A stretch of DNA of 64,000 nt from Hymenobacter daecheongensis DSM 21074 (GTDB taxonomy: Bacteria; Bacteroidota; Bacteroidia; Cytophagales; Hymenobacteraceae), in contig NZ_FQYN01000002.1 in assembly GCF_900141805.1 (NCBI RefSeq), forward strand, positions 589,421 through 653,420, read 5' to 3'. The notes beneath the pieces are model-generated. The model saw only the letters and a list, made by a program, of their open reading frames with translations. It was not told the origin of the DNA and made no database searches. Both the position numbers and the translations under genes were made by a program. This document shows positions 7,270 to 14,776 of the stretch, piece by piece; within the stretch, counting starts at the first letter, position 1, and every line of letters starts with the position of its first letter.

Positions 7270-8589
7270 CTAGTACCGGTAAGCATCCGACTTAAACGGA
7301 CCTTGTACCTTTACGCCGATGTAGCTGGCCTGCTTAGGCTTCAGCTCGTCCAGCTCCACGCCGATTTTGGCGAGGTGCAGGTACGCCACTTTCTCGTCGA
7401 GGTGCTTGGGCAGCGTGTACACTTTGTTCTCGTAGTTGGCCGAATTCGCCCACAACTCCAGCTGCGCGAGCGTCTGGTTGGTGAAGGAGTTCGACATTAC
7501 GAATGATGGGTGGCCGGTAGCGCAGCCCAGGTTCACGAGGCGACCTTCGGCCAGAATGATGACTTCCTTGCCGTCGATGTTGTAGAGGTCCACCTGGGGC
7601 TTCACCGTGTCTTTGGTGTGGCCGTAGTTGCCGTTCAGCCACGCCATATCGATTTCATCGTCGAAGTGGCCGATGTTGCAGACAATGGCTTTGTCCTTGA
7701 GGGCGCGGAAATGCTCTTCGGTGATGATGTCGCAGTTGCCGGTGGCGGTTACCACGATGTCGGCCTCCTTGATGGCAGTAGCCATTTTCTTCACCGCGTA
7801 GCCGTCCATAGCGGCCTGCAGGGCGCAGATCGGGTCAATTTCCGTGACGATGACGCGGGCACCAGCCCCACGCAGTGAGGCAGCGGTGCCTTTTCCTACG
7901 TCGCCGTAGCCAGCCACTACGGCAATCTTGCCGGCCATCATCACGTCGGTAGCCCGGCGGATAGCATCCACGGCCGACTCTTTGCAGCCGTACTTGTTAT
8001 CGAACTTCGACTTGGTAACCGAGTCGTTGATGTTGAAGGCCGGCATGAGGAGGGACCCGTTTTTCACGCGGTCCAGCAGGCGCAGTACGCCGGTCGTGGT
8101 TTCCTCCGAAATGCCTTTGATGCCCGCGGCCAGCTCCGGGAACTGATCCAGCACCATGTTGGTCAGGTCGCCGCCGTCGTCCAGAATCATGTTCAGTGGC
8201 TGCCGGTCTTCGCCGAAAAACAGCGTCTGCTCGATGCACCAGTTGAATTCCTTCTCGTTCATGCCTTTCCAGGCATATACCGGAATGCCGGCGGCCGCAA
8301 TGGCGGCGGCGGCGTGGTCCTGAGTCGAGAAGATGTTGCACGACGACCACGTTACGTCAGCACCCAGCGCGATGAGCGTTTCGATGAGGACGGCCGTCTG
8401 GATGGTCATGTGCAGGCAGCCGGCAATGCGGGCACCCTTCAGCGGCTGCGAAGCGCCGAACTCGTCGCGCAGGGCCATCAGGCCGGGCATTTCCGCCTCA
8501 GCCAGCCGGATTTCCTTGCGGCCCCACTCGGCCAGCGACATGTCTTTTACTTTGTACGGAACGTAAGCCGTGGTCTTGGTCTCAACCAT
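7270..8589 (-). CDS. ahcY: S-adenosylhomocysteine hydrolase
   Basis: AhcY cleaves S-adenosylhomocysteine to adenosine and homocysteine, relieving product inhibition of methyltransferases. The 439-residue protein has the family's order of blocks: [15 protein letters not shown] near residue 58, [16 protein letters not shown], the NAD-binding [13 protein letters not shown] near residue 223, and the C-terminal KSDAYRY signature. Length and ends are typical. It is monocistronic, with its own TATCTTTG promoter and a terminator on each side. metK, the other half of the SAM cycle, lies elsewhere in the window (55385-56647). No SAH-type riboswitch was recognised in the short leader. Confidence 0.97.
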   Translation of the reverse strand: MVETKTTAYVPYKVKDMSLAEWGRKEIRLAEAEMPGLMALRDEFGASQPLKGARIAGCLHMTIQTAVLIETLIALGADVTWSSCNIFSTQDHAAAAIAAAGIPVYAWKGMNEKEFNWCIEQTLFFGEDRQPLNMILDDGGDLTNMVLDQFPELAAGIKGISEETTTGVLRLLDRVKNGSLLMPAFNINDSVTKSKFDNKYGCKESAVDAIRRATDVMMAGKIAVVAGYGDVGKGTAASLRGAGARVIVTEIDPICALQAAMDGYAVKKMATAIKEADIVVTATGNCDIITEEHFRALKDKAIVCNIGHFDDEIDMAWLNGNYGHTKDTVKPQVDLYNIDGKEVIILAEGRLVNLGCATGHPSFVMSNSFTNQTLAQLELWANSANYENKVYTLPKHLDEKVAYLHLAKIGVELDELKPKQASYIGVKVQGPFKSDAYRY

Positions 8590-8617
8590 GATACAGAGGA
8601 TGTTTGCGAATCAACTG

Positions 8618-8625
8618 CAAAGATA
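8618..8625 (-). promoter_or_regulatory. -7 box of the ahcY promoter
   Basis: Reads TATCTTTG on the minus strand, a full match to TAnnTTTG, 29 bases before the ahcY start. No clear -33 TTG is seen at the right distance. Confidence 0.65.
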
Positions 8626-8652
8626 CAGGTTTTGTTCGCTGCGGGCGGGGCG

Positions 8653-8685
8653 CAAAAAAGCCCGAACCGAGTAGGTTCAGGCTTT
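8653..8685 (-). terminator. Terminator of the DUF4397 lipoprotein gene
   Basis: On the minus strand AAAGCCTGAACC pairs with GGTTCGGGCTTT over a 5-base loop, followed by a T run. It lies about 30 bases after the lipoprotein stop and just upstream of the ahcY promoter, which it insulates. Confidence 0.85.
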
Positions 8686-8713
8686 CGCTGATTTTGGTGC
8701 GGCGCGAAGAATA

Positions 8714-9463
8714 CTAGTTGTTTTGAATCAAGACTGCTTTGGGCTGCAGCGCAGGATCTACGAGTGCGCCCGTGATACCGCGCAGCACTACGGTATAGAT
8801 CTTACCAGATTCGTACGTCTTGTTGGCTACTGTACCCGAGCCGCTGCCGTCACCCACGTTGGTAACTACTACCGAAGCCGGGCCGCTGGTAACAGCTATG
8901 TTGTAGGAGCCGGGCAGAATCTCTACGAAAGAAGAGGCGTTAGCGAACTGCGTCTCCGTGTTGGCAATATCGGCTACCGATGCAACGGTGGTAGAAAGCT
9001 TGAGCGGCGTCAGGGAGCCTTGGCCCAGATGCACGAAACGAATTTTGGCTTTACCGGCCGAGGGGGCCGTCAAATCGTCCGGAATCAGCAGCCCAGCTAC
9101 CGTGGTAGGGGCATTGGCGTAGGCGAAATACGAATAGCTCTTGTCCTTTTCCACGGTCAGGGCCTGCGTCAGGGCATTGGCACCCGAGGAGGCCACATTT
9201 ACTTTCAGGGTATGAGCGCCGGTGTTGATACCCTGATAGCCCGAGTTCTGGCCATACGTGAGCGTGGCCTTGTCCACATCATCAACCAGCACTTTCACGC
9301 CGACATTGGCACTGGCCGCCATATGGAAGGCACTGACGCGGCCTTGTTCGGGCGCTGGTGTCACCACCGGATCATCGTCTTTACCACACCCGGCGAAGGC
9401 TAGCACAGCGGGCAAAGCAGTTAGCACTAGGGTGCGGCGTAGAGCAGTTGCGAGAGTTTTCAT
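8714..9463 (-). CDS. DUF4397-type lipoprotein
   Basis: The 249-residue product has a lipoprotein signal ending in the lipobox AFAGC (Cys at about residue 26), followed by KDDD, an acidic patch resembling the lipoprotein export signal that directs Bacteroidota lipoproteins to the cell surface. The mature part has two beta-rich repeats with DUF4397 features (AASANVGVKVLVDDVDKA; KIRFVHLGQGSLTPLKLS; ILPGSYNIAVTSG). Function is unknown; these domains occur in surface or periplasmic proteins. It is divergent from the next gene and ends in its own terminator. Confidence 0.8.
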   Translation of the reverse strand: MKTLATALRRTLVLTALPAVLAFAGCGKDDDPVVTPAPEQGRVSAFHMAASANVGVKVLVDDVDKATLTYGQNSGYQGINTGAHTLKVNVASSGANALTQALTVEKDKSYSYFAYANAPTTVAGLLIPDDLTAPSAGKAKIRFVHLGQGSLTPLKLSTTVASVADIANTETQFANASSFVEILPGSYNIAVTSGPASVVVTNVGDGSGSGTVANKTYESGKIYTVVLRGITGALVDPALQPKAVLIQNN

Positions 9464-9584
9464 ACGTCAGAAATGGGGGTAAAGACAAAGTGAACTGGGC
9501 TCAGAACGTAAGCCCAGCGGGTTTTGTTGGATGGCCGGGCAGAAGTTTTTCCCGACCAATTGCACTTTTCCTTCGATCAACGCA

Positions 9585-9616
9585 TTGCTATGGTGCTATA
9601 TACTCCCGTATCTTTG
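9585..9616 (+). promoter_or_regulatory. Bacteroidota promoter (-33 TTG, 21-base spacer, -7 TATCTTTG)
   Basis: TTG at 9585-9587 and TATCTTTG at 9609-9616 are 21 bases apart, matching the primary-sigma promoter of Bacteroidota. It lies 40 bases upstream of the ATG at 9656. Confidence 0.75.
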
Positions 9617-9655
9617 GCTGTTCGCTGCCGCTCCATTTTCTTCGTTTCCTGCCTT

Positions 9656-10246
9656 ATGCGCCGTTGTTTCGTTTTCTTATTGCCTTTGCTGCTTGCTTTT
9701 GGTGCGGCCCATTCCCAACAGGCTCCCGCAAAACCGCTTATTCAGCTCAGCCCCGAGGACGAAGACCGGCGGGAGAGCGGCCCGCAGAAGAATTTCTACT
9801 TCACCACGCGGCCAGCACCCAATGCCAAGTATGAAAATGCCGGGTTCTTCGGGCAGCGCCTGCGGCCTTATTTGGCCGGTAATACGGAGGCCATTGCCAG
9901 CCTGAACCGCTACCGGCGGCAGAAATGGCTATTTCTGACCGAACGAGTGCTTTTCGTGAGCACCGTGGGCGTATACAGTCAGCAGGTGCTGGCTGGCTCC
10001 GGCGAGCAGCAGTATTTCAACAACACCCAGAAGATTGCCATTGGGGTAGCGGCGTTCAGCCTGCTGTCCAACGCCTTTATCTCGCGCCACACCAACGACC
10101 ATTTTCAGCGGGCCGTGGGTGAGTACAATGCCGGGCTGTCGTCGGCCCATGTAGGTGGGCTGCGGCGGCTGGCTCCTTCCGCTATCGGCCTGACGGCTGC
10201 GGCCGGCGGTCAGCCCTTGCTGGCCCTGCGCTGGAGCCTGCGGTAA
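9656..10246 (+). CDS. Exported hypothetical protein
   Basis: I chose the ATG at 9656 because it follows a good promoter and starts a clear signal peptide (MRRCFVFLLPLLLAFGAAHS). Longer in-frame starts run through the promoter. The 196-residue product has a charged segment (SPEDEDRRESGPQKNFYFTT), then two hydrophobic stretches near residues 95-110 and 120-135 that could be membrane helices or buried strands. I do not recognise a domain. It is followed after 33 bases by the THUMP-like methyltransferase gene and may be co-transcribed with it. Confidence 0.75.
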   Translation: MRRCFVFLLPLLLAFGAAHSQQAPAKPLIQLSPEDEDRRESGPQKNFYFTTRPAPNAKYENAGFFGQRLRPYLAGNTEAIASLNRYRRQKWLFLTERVLFVSTVGVYSQQVLAGSGEQQYFNNTQKIAIGVAAFSLLSNAFISRHTNDHFQRAVGEYNAGLSSAHVGGLRRLAPSAIGLTAAAGGQPLLALRWSLR

Positions 10247-10279
10247 GCCGGCCGGCGTTTTTTTTCGTACGCTTCTTTC

Positions 10280-11479
10280 ATGGAATATCCGCTGCCGGCA
10301 GCGGCCCGGCAATACGTTGCCGAGCATCTGCACGACGACCCCGCTCAGCTGGCTCTGCAGGCCCGCCGCTATCCGGGCCTGCCCGTGCCCGACCTGGTGC
10401 GCCAGATTCAGGCCCGCCAGAAAGCCCGCACCAAGCTGCCCGCCTGGGCCGACAACCCCGACCTTATTTTTCCGCCGGCTTTGTCGGTCGAGCAGGCCTC
10501 CTCGGCCCGCACGGCCGCTTTTAAGGCCAGTCTGGTGAACGGGCAGCGCCTGGCCGACCTGACAGGCGGCTTTGGCGTCGACGCGTCCTGCTTCGCTAGC
10601 CGCATTCCGGAGGTGCACTACGTGGAGCGCGACCCGGCTCTGGTGGCGGTGGTACGCTATAATCTGGCCCAGTTGGGCATCGGCAACGTGCAGTGTCACG
10701 CCGCCGATGCGCTGCAATTCCTGAAAAGCACGCCCGATACTTTCGACTGGATTTACCTCGACCCCGCCCGCCGTGACACCGCCGACCGCAAGATCTACCG
10801 GCTGCAGGACTGCGAGCCCGACGTGCTACGCCTGCTGCCGCTGCTGCTGCACAAAGCCAACCGCGTGCTGCTCAAAACCTCGCCCATGCTCGACATCGAG
10901 CAGGCGTTGCTGGAGCTGAAGCAGGTCCGGCGGCTGTGGGTGCTGGCCGTCGATAATGAGTGCAAGGAGGTGCTGTATGAGCTGGGCCCCGAGCCCGCCG
11001 TGGACCCGGAGCGCTACACCATAAACCTGCTTCGCAACGGCCAGCAGCAGGAATTTCGGCTGAATAAAGCCCGTGAAACCCGCGCCGTGGCCCGCTACGC
11101 CGAGCCGCTGCCGCAGGGCTACCTGTATGAGCCTAACGTGGCCGTGCTCAAAGCCGGCGGCTTCCGCAGCGTGGGTACGGCGTTTGAGCTGCTGAAGCTG
11201 CACCAGCACAGTCACCTCTACATGTCGGACACACTGCGGGCGGACTTTCCGGGCCGCATTTTTCGCATCATAGCCGCCGAGAAGTATGACCGCAAAGCCC
11301 TGCGCGCCCACCTCGGCCCCGAGGCCCGCGCCCACGTCACCACCCGCAACTTTCCCGATACCGTGGCCGAATTCCGCCAGCACACCGGCATCCGCGAAGG
11401 CGGCGACCTTTACCTCTTCGCCACTACCGACCTACGCAACCGCATGGTAGTGCTGGTGTGTGAAAAAGTAGTGAGATAG
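10280..11479 (+). CDS. THUMP-like/PG_1098-family class I methyltransferase
   Basis: The 399-residue protein has a helical N-terminus, a SAM-binding core (LADLTGGFGVDASCFA near residue 92, YVERDPALVAVV, IYLDPARRD near 155) and a C-terminal ferredoxin-like/THUMP-like part (EPNVAVLKAGGFRSVG; YMSDTLRADFPGRIF; VTTRNFP). DPARR replaces the NPPY of N6-adenine enzymes. By analogy to THUMP proteins the target may be structured RNA, but this is inference. The last codons GTA-GTG-AGA-TAG lie inside the left arm of a 41-bp inverted repeat, so the repeat supplies the end of the protein. Confidence 0.85.
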   Translation: MEYPLPAAARQYVAEHLHDDPAQLALQARRYPGLPVPDLVRQIQARQKARTKLPAWADNPDLIFPPALSVEQASSARTAAFKASLVNGQRLADLTGGFGVDASCFASRIPEVHYVERDPALVAVVRYNLAQLGIGNVQCHAADALQFLKSTPDTFDWIYLDPARRDTADRKIYRLQDCEPDVLRLLPLLLHKANRVLLKTSPMLDIEQALLELKQVRRLWVLAVDNECKEVLYELGPEPAVDPERYTINLLRNGQQQEFRLNKARETRAVARYAEPLPQGYLYEPNVAVLKAGGFRSVGTAFELLKLHQHSHLYMSDTLRADFPGRIFRIIAAEKYDRKALRAHLGPEARAHVTTRNFPDTVAEFRQHTGIREGGDLYLFATTDLRNRMVVLVCEKVVR

Positions 11480-11592
11480 TGAAATGGTGAGATAGTGAGT
11501 TTGATGTTTTGCTTGCTCCAAATGCGCCAAATGCGCGTATTGCGCAGCCAGAACATCAAACTCACTATCTCACCATTTCACTATCTCACTAC
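11468..11592. repeat. Perfect 41-bp inverted repeat built of GTGARATR octamers
   Basis: Left arm 11468-11508 and right arm 11552-11592 are exact reverse complements over 41 bp. Each arm is GTA, then the octamers GTGAGATA, GTGAAATG, GTGAGATA, GTGAGTTT, then GATGTT. The 43-base centre has GCGC-containing near-repeats. Both convergent genes end inside the arms: the methyltransferase with TAG at 11477-11479 and the glycosylase with TAG at 11589-11591. The same octamers and the GTGAGTTTG-x-TGTT junction recur at 39959-40077. Confidence 0.95.
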
Positions 11593-12188
11593 TTCGCCGG
11601 GCTTGTCCAGGGGCTGCCTTGCAGGCGGAAGCGCCAGGGCAGGGCGGCATCGGGGCCGGCGTAGTCGATGCCGACGCGGGGAGAAGTCAGGATAAGGTCG
11701 TCGGGAACAGGTTTTTGGTGGTCTTCTATCCAGATTAGATTGCCGCTAAGGTCGGTGCCGTAATGCTTGGTTGTGATGCCCAGCGCTTGCGTGAGCAGGC
11801 CGGGGCCGGCGCTGAGGTTGCGGGCCGGCGCGGTCAGACCACGGCGGAGCAGCATTTCCGGGATGCCCTCAGTGGGCTCCAGGCCCCGAATCAGGACGGC
11901 ATCGGCTTTGCCGGCTACGTTGGTGATGATGTTGAAAAGCGTGTAGCGGCCGTATATAAGGTAGCAATAGGCCACCCCGCCGGCCTCATACATCACCTTC
12001 GTGCGGCTGGTATAGCGCCCCAGGTGCGAGTGACACGCCAGGTCATTAATATGCGCATACGCCTCCGTTTCCACGATGCGGCCGCCGGTAAGCACGCCAT
12101 TTATGTTGGTAAACAGATACTTTCCCAGCAGCTCGCGGGCAATCTGCACTACATCGGAACGCTGGTAAAAGGCGGCGGGAAGCTTCAT
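11589..12188 (-). CDS. DNA-3-methyladenine glycosylase (AAG/MPG family)
   Basis: Members excise alkylated and deaminated purines to start base-excision repair. The 199-residue protein carries the family blocks LGKYLFTNINGVLTGGRI, VETEAYAHINDLACHSH (with the catalytic Glu), GVAYCYLIYGRYTLFNI and AVLIRGLEPTEG. In most relatives the YG motif is followed by Met-His; here it is RYT. The C-terminal SAGPGLLTQALGI segment is typical. It is convergent with the THUMP-like methyltransferase and its stop codon lies in an inverted-repeat arm. Confidence 0.9.
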   Translation of the reverse strand: MKLPAAFYQRSDVVQIARELLGKYLFTNINGVLTGGRIVETEAYAHINDLACHSHLGRYTSRTKVMYEAGGVAYCYLIYGRYTLFNIITNVAGKADAVLIRGLEPTEGIPEMLLRRGLTAPARNLSAGPGLLTQALGITTKHYGTDLSGNLIWIEDHQKPVPDDLILTSPRVGIDYAGPDAALPWRFRLQGSPWTSPAK

Positions 12189-12200
12189 TTTTTTAATGTA

Positions 12201-12379
12201 CTGATTTTATGATGTGCTAATGTGCTGATTCTTTGATGTACTGCTTTTACGATGGATCGGCCGTACTGACCGGCAAAAGCCACTTTGTGCTCGTGCGATA
12301 TAGCTCGTACGCATACAATGCCGATGACTTCTGCAGGTGCTCAGATAGCTATCAACACATCAGCACATCATAAAATCAG
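12201..12379. repeat. Long-looped inverted repeat upstream of the cobalamin riboswitch
   Basis: Arms 12201-12229 and 12351-12379 match in 27 of 29 positions (CTGATTTTATGATGTGCT then RATGTGYTGAT), separated by 121 bases. Within an arm the string ATGTGCT-ATGTGCTGAT repeats about every 10 bases. The element fills the divergent gap between the glycosylase start and the TATCTTTG box of the B12 locus, so it could influence either promoter. Confidence 0.8.
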
Positions 12380-12390
12380 CAAATCAACCC

Positions 12391-12398
12391 TATCTTTG
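12391..12398 (+). promoter_or_regulatory. -7 box of the cobalamin uptake operon
   Basis: TATCTTTG, a full match, lies about 8-10 bases before the first base of the cobalamin aptamer. Transcription starting just after it would yield a leader that begins with the riboswitch. Confidence 0.75.
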
Positions 12399-12405
12399 CC
12401 CTCGT

Positions 12406-12612
12406 TATAGGTGGCCGGACCCCGATTGGGGGGCGAGGCTGAAAAGGGAATCCGGTTCAACTCCGGAGCTGTCCCCGCAACTGTACGCTTCCGTTACCCG
12501 GTGGGCCCATCCCCCAGCCACTGTTTCTGTGAAAGCTTTCTGCCAAGCCAGGGAGCCGGAGAAATGGGAAGGCGGCCCACCCGAAGCAAGCCAGGAGACC
12601 TGCCTATACGCT
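12406..12612 (+). promoter_or_regulatory. Cobalamin (adenosylcobalamin) riboswitch
   Basis: The conserved parts occur in order: GGTGGCC start, AAAAGGGAATCCGGT, CTCCGGAGCTGTCCCCGCAA, CTGTA, and near the end the B12 box GCCAGGAGACCTGCC at 12590-12604. The paired P1 ends are ATAGGTGGCC and the region after the B12 box. These elements bind cobalamin and reduce expression of uptake or synthesis genes. Here the downstream genes are a BtuB-like receptor and a surface lipoprotein. The aptamer is separated from the start codon by about 170 bases containing several hairpins. Confidence 0.95.
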
Positions 12613-12743
12613 TTTTAGTGTTCAGCGCCTTCGGAGGAAAGGCGGAGAATGATGGCAGTGGCCACCTTCGGGTGGCTGATATCTCTGTTTTCGGCCTCGG
12701 CTTCGCGGCAGCTTTTCCTTCGGGGAAGCCAGCGTGGAGTTCT

Positions 12744-12776
12744 GAACTGAATTTTCCGGTACCGGAAATTTAGTTC
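12744..12776 (+). promoter_or_regulatory. Hairpin just before the btuB start codon (candidate expression platform)
   Basis: GAACT-G-AATTTTCCGG pairs with CCGGAAATTT-AGTTC around a TA centre; the core TTTCCGGTACCGGAAA is a perfect palindrome. It ends 6 bases before the ATG, so when folded it would occupy the ribosome-binding region. There is no U run to suggest a terminator. A role as the switch's output is inference. Confidence 0.5.
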
Positions 12777-12781
12777 GGATC

Positions 12782-14740
12782 ATGAGTACCTATCAAGTTG
12801 CGCGGCTTCGGCTTCCCGGTTCGCTTTCTGGCAGCATTTGCCTGCTGAGTATCCTCAGCACATCAGCCGGCGCGTGGGCGCAGCAAGCCGCCGCGCCCGA
12901 CTCAGCGCGGCGCATGGCGGCGCAGCTGCCGGCTGTGCGGGTGCAGGGCGTGGCCCCCGGCCGCTTCGCCGTGGGCAGCCGCGTCACCCAGCTCGACTCG
13001 CTGGCGCTGGCGCTTAGCCGCAGTGGCACCCTGGCCGATGTGCTGGCCAGCCGTACGCCGCTCTACCTGAAAAACTATGGCCCCGGCCAGCTTGCCTCCA
13101 TTTCGCTGCGCGGTACTTCGGCGCGGCATACGGCCGTGCTCTGGAACGGCTTCAACATCAACCTGCCTTCGCTGGGCGAGGCCGATTTTGCGCTGCTGCC
13201 GGCCTCCGGCAATACGCAGGTGGTGGTGCAGCATGGTCCGGCCGGGGGCACCTACGGCACGGCGGCTATGGGCGGGGCGGTGCTGCTGTCGTCGCCGGTG
13301 CGGTGGGAAGCGGGGGCGCGGGGCACGGCGCAAAGCGAGCGGGGCAGCTTCGGGTTTCGGGCCAATAGCCTGGAAGGCAGCTTCAGCAACGCGCGCATAG
13401 CCGTGCGTACGGCCCTTTCGCAGCGCTCGGCCCGCAACGATTTTGCCTACACCGTGCGCGAAGCCGGCGGGCCGGTGCGGCGGCGGCAGGAAAATGCCGC
13501 CCTGCGCCAATGGAGCCTCGCCCAGGACCTGACGCTGCGCACCGGCCAGAGTGCCGAGTGGACGGCCGCCGCCTGGCTCACCGATGCCGACCGCCAGATT
13601 CAGCCTTCCACCGGCTCGGCCAACAACCACGCCCAGGAGCGCGACCAGAGCCGCCGCCTGCTAGCCGGCTACCGCCGCACCACGGCCCGGCACGAGTCGG
13701 CGGTGCGGGTGGCGTGGTTTGAGGATATTCTGAACTACCGCTCCGATGACGTGGAAAGCCGCTCGGGCGTACGCACCACCCAGGCCCAGGCAGAGCACAC
13801 GCTCAATTTTGGGCCTACTACCAGCCTGCGCGTGGGAGCCGAAGCGCAGCATTTTGCCGGGCAGGTAGATATCTATACTGTGCGGGAAAACCGCTTTACC
13901 GGCTTTGCGCTGCTGTCCTTCAGCCCCGCCCCTACCCTGCGCCTCACGGCCAACCTGCGCCAAGCCGTGTTGCCCAGCCGCCGCGCTCCGCTGGCTCCCA
14001 CGCTGGGCGCAGAGTGGCAGCTACGACAGGCCGCTACCCAACAGCTCACGCTGAAAGCCAGCGCCTCGCGCAGCTACCGCGCCCCCACCCTGAACGAGCG
14101 GTACTGGCGTACGGGCAACCCGAATATTGCGCCGGAATCAGGGTTTGGCTACGAGGCCGGGCTGCGGCACGAATGGAAACCGGCCGCCTTCGCGCTGCAA
14201 ACTGAGCTGACGGCCTACCGCCAGCGTATCGACGACTGGGTGCAGTGGATTCCGAACAGCCAGGGCCAGTACTCGCCGCGCAACCTGCGGCTGGTGCGCA
14301 CGCAGGGCCTGGAGCTGAGCACGCAGCTTGGCTGGCACCACGGCCGCTATGCCGCGCAGACGCGGGCCTCCTACGCCTTCACGCAGGCCACCAAGCTGCG
14401 CGGCCACGCCGCCGACCCCGACCCGGCCGGCCGGCAACTGCCCTACGTGCCGCAGCACGCGGCTGCCTTCAGCACCGACCATACATGGCGCCAGTGGCTG
14501 CTGAGCTACCAGCTCAGCTACACCGGGCCGCGCTTCACGGATGCCTCGGCCACCAGCTTTTTGCCCGGCTACCTGCTGCTCAATGCCAGCGCCGGCCGCA
14601 CCGTGCGCGTGGCGGCCCACTACTCGCTCACGCTGCTGGCCCAGGGCTTCAACCTGACCAACCGCGTGTATCATAGCTACGAGTACCGCGCCATGCCGCT
14701 GCGCTCGGCCAACGTGAGCCTGCGCGTGGCGTGGCACTGA
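12782..14740 (+). CDS. btuB: TonB-dependent vitamin B12 receptor (BtuB-like)
   Basis: An outer-membrane active transporter of 652 residues. A signal peptide ends near AGAWA-QQ (about residue 34). The plug domain spans roughly 50-170 (GTLADVLASRTPLYLKNYGP, ISLRGTSARHTAVLWNGFNI, VVVQHGPAGGTYGTAAMGGA) and the rest is a 22-strand type barrel ending with Trp-His near the C-terminus. It lies directly under a cobalamin riboswitch and is followed by a beta-propeller lipoprotein, so the substrate is very likely cobalamin. No TonB carboxypeptidase-like N-terminal domain is present, unlike the SusC type. Start choice follows the signal peptide. Confidence 0.92.
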   Translation: MSTYQVARLRLPGSLSGSICLLSILSTSAGAWAQQAAAPDSARRMAAQLPAVRVQGVAPGRFAVGSRVTQLDSLALALSRSGTLADVLASRTPLYLKNYGPGQLASISLRGTSARHTAVLWNGFNINLPSLGEADFALLPASGNTQVVVQHGPAGGTYGTAAMGGAVLLSSPVRWEAGARGTAQSERGSFGFRANSLEGSFSNARIAVRTALSQRSARNDFAYTVREAGGPVRRRQENAALRQWSLAQDLTLRTGQSAEWTAAAWLTDADRQIQPSTGSANNHAQERDQSRRLLAGYRRTTARHESAVRVAWFEDILNYRSDDVESRSGVRTTQAQAEHTLNFGPTTSLRVGAEAQHFAGQVDIYTVRENRFTGFALLSFSPAPTLRLTANLRQAVLPSRRAPLAPTLGAEWQLRQAATQQLTLKASASRSYRAPTLNERYWRTGNPNIAPESGFGYEAGLRHEWKPAAFALQTELTAYRQRIDDWVQWIPNSQGQYSPRNLRLVRTQGLELSTQLGWHHGRYAAQTRASYAFTQATKLRGHAADPDPAGRQLPYVPQHAAAFSTDHTWRQWLLSYQLSYTGPRFTDASATSFLPGYLLLNASAGRTVRVAAHYSLTLLAQGFNLTNRVYHSYEYRAMPLRSANVSLRVAWH

Positions 14741-14776
14741 TTCGCTTTTTCTCCTTTTCCCTTTTCCTTCTTTTTT

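Noticed and set aside
12411..12773. A 120-codon open frame on the plus strand ahead of btuB
   Set aside because: It lies on the cobalamin riboswitch and its hairpin-rich downstream region; the peptide has no family features.
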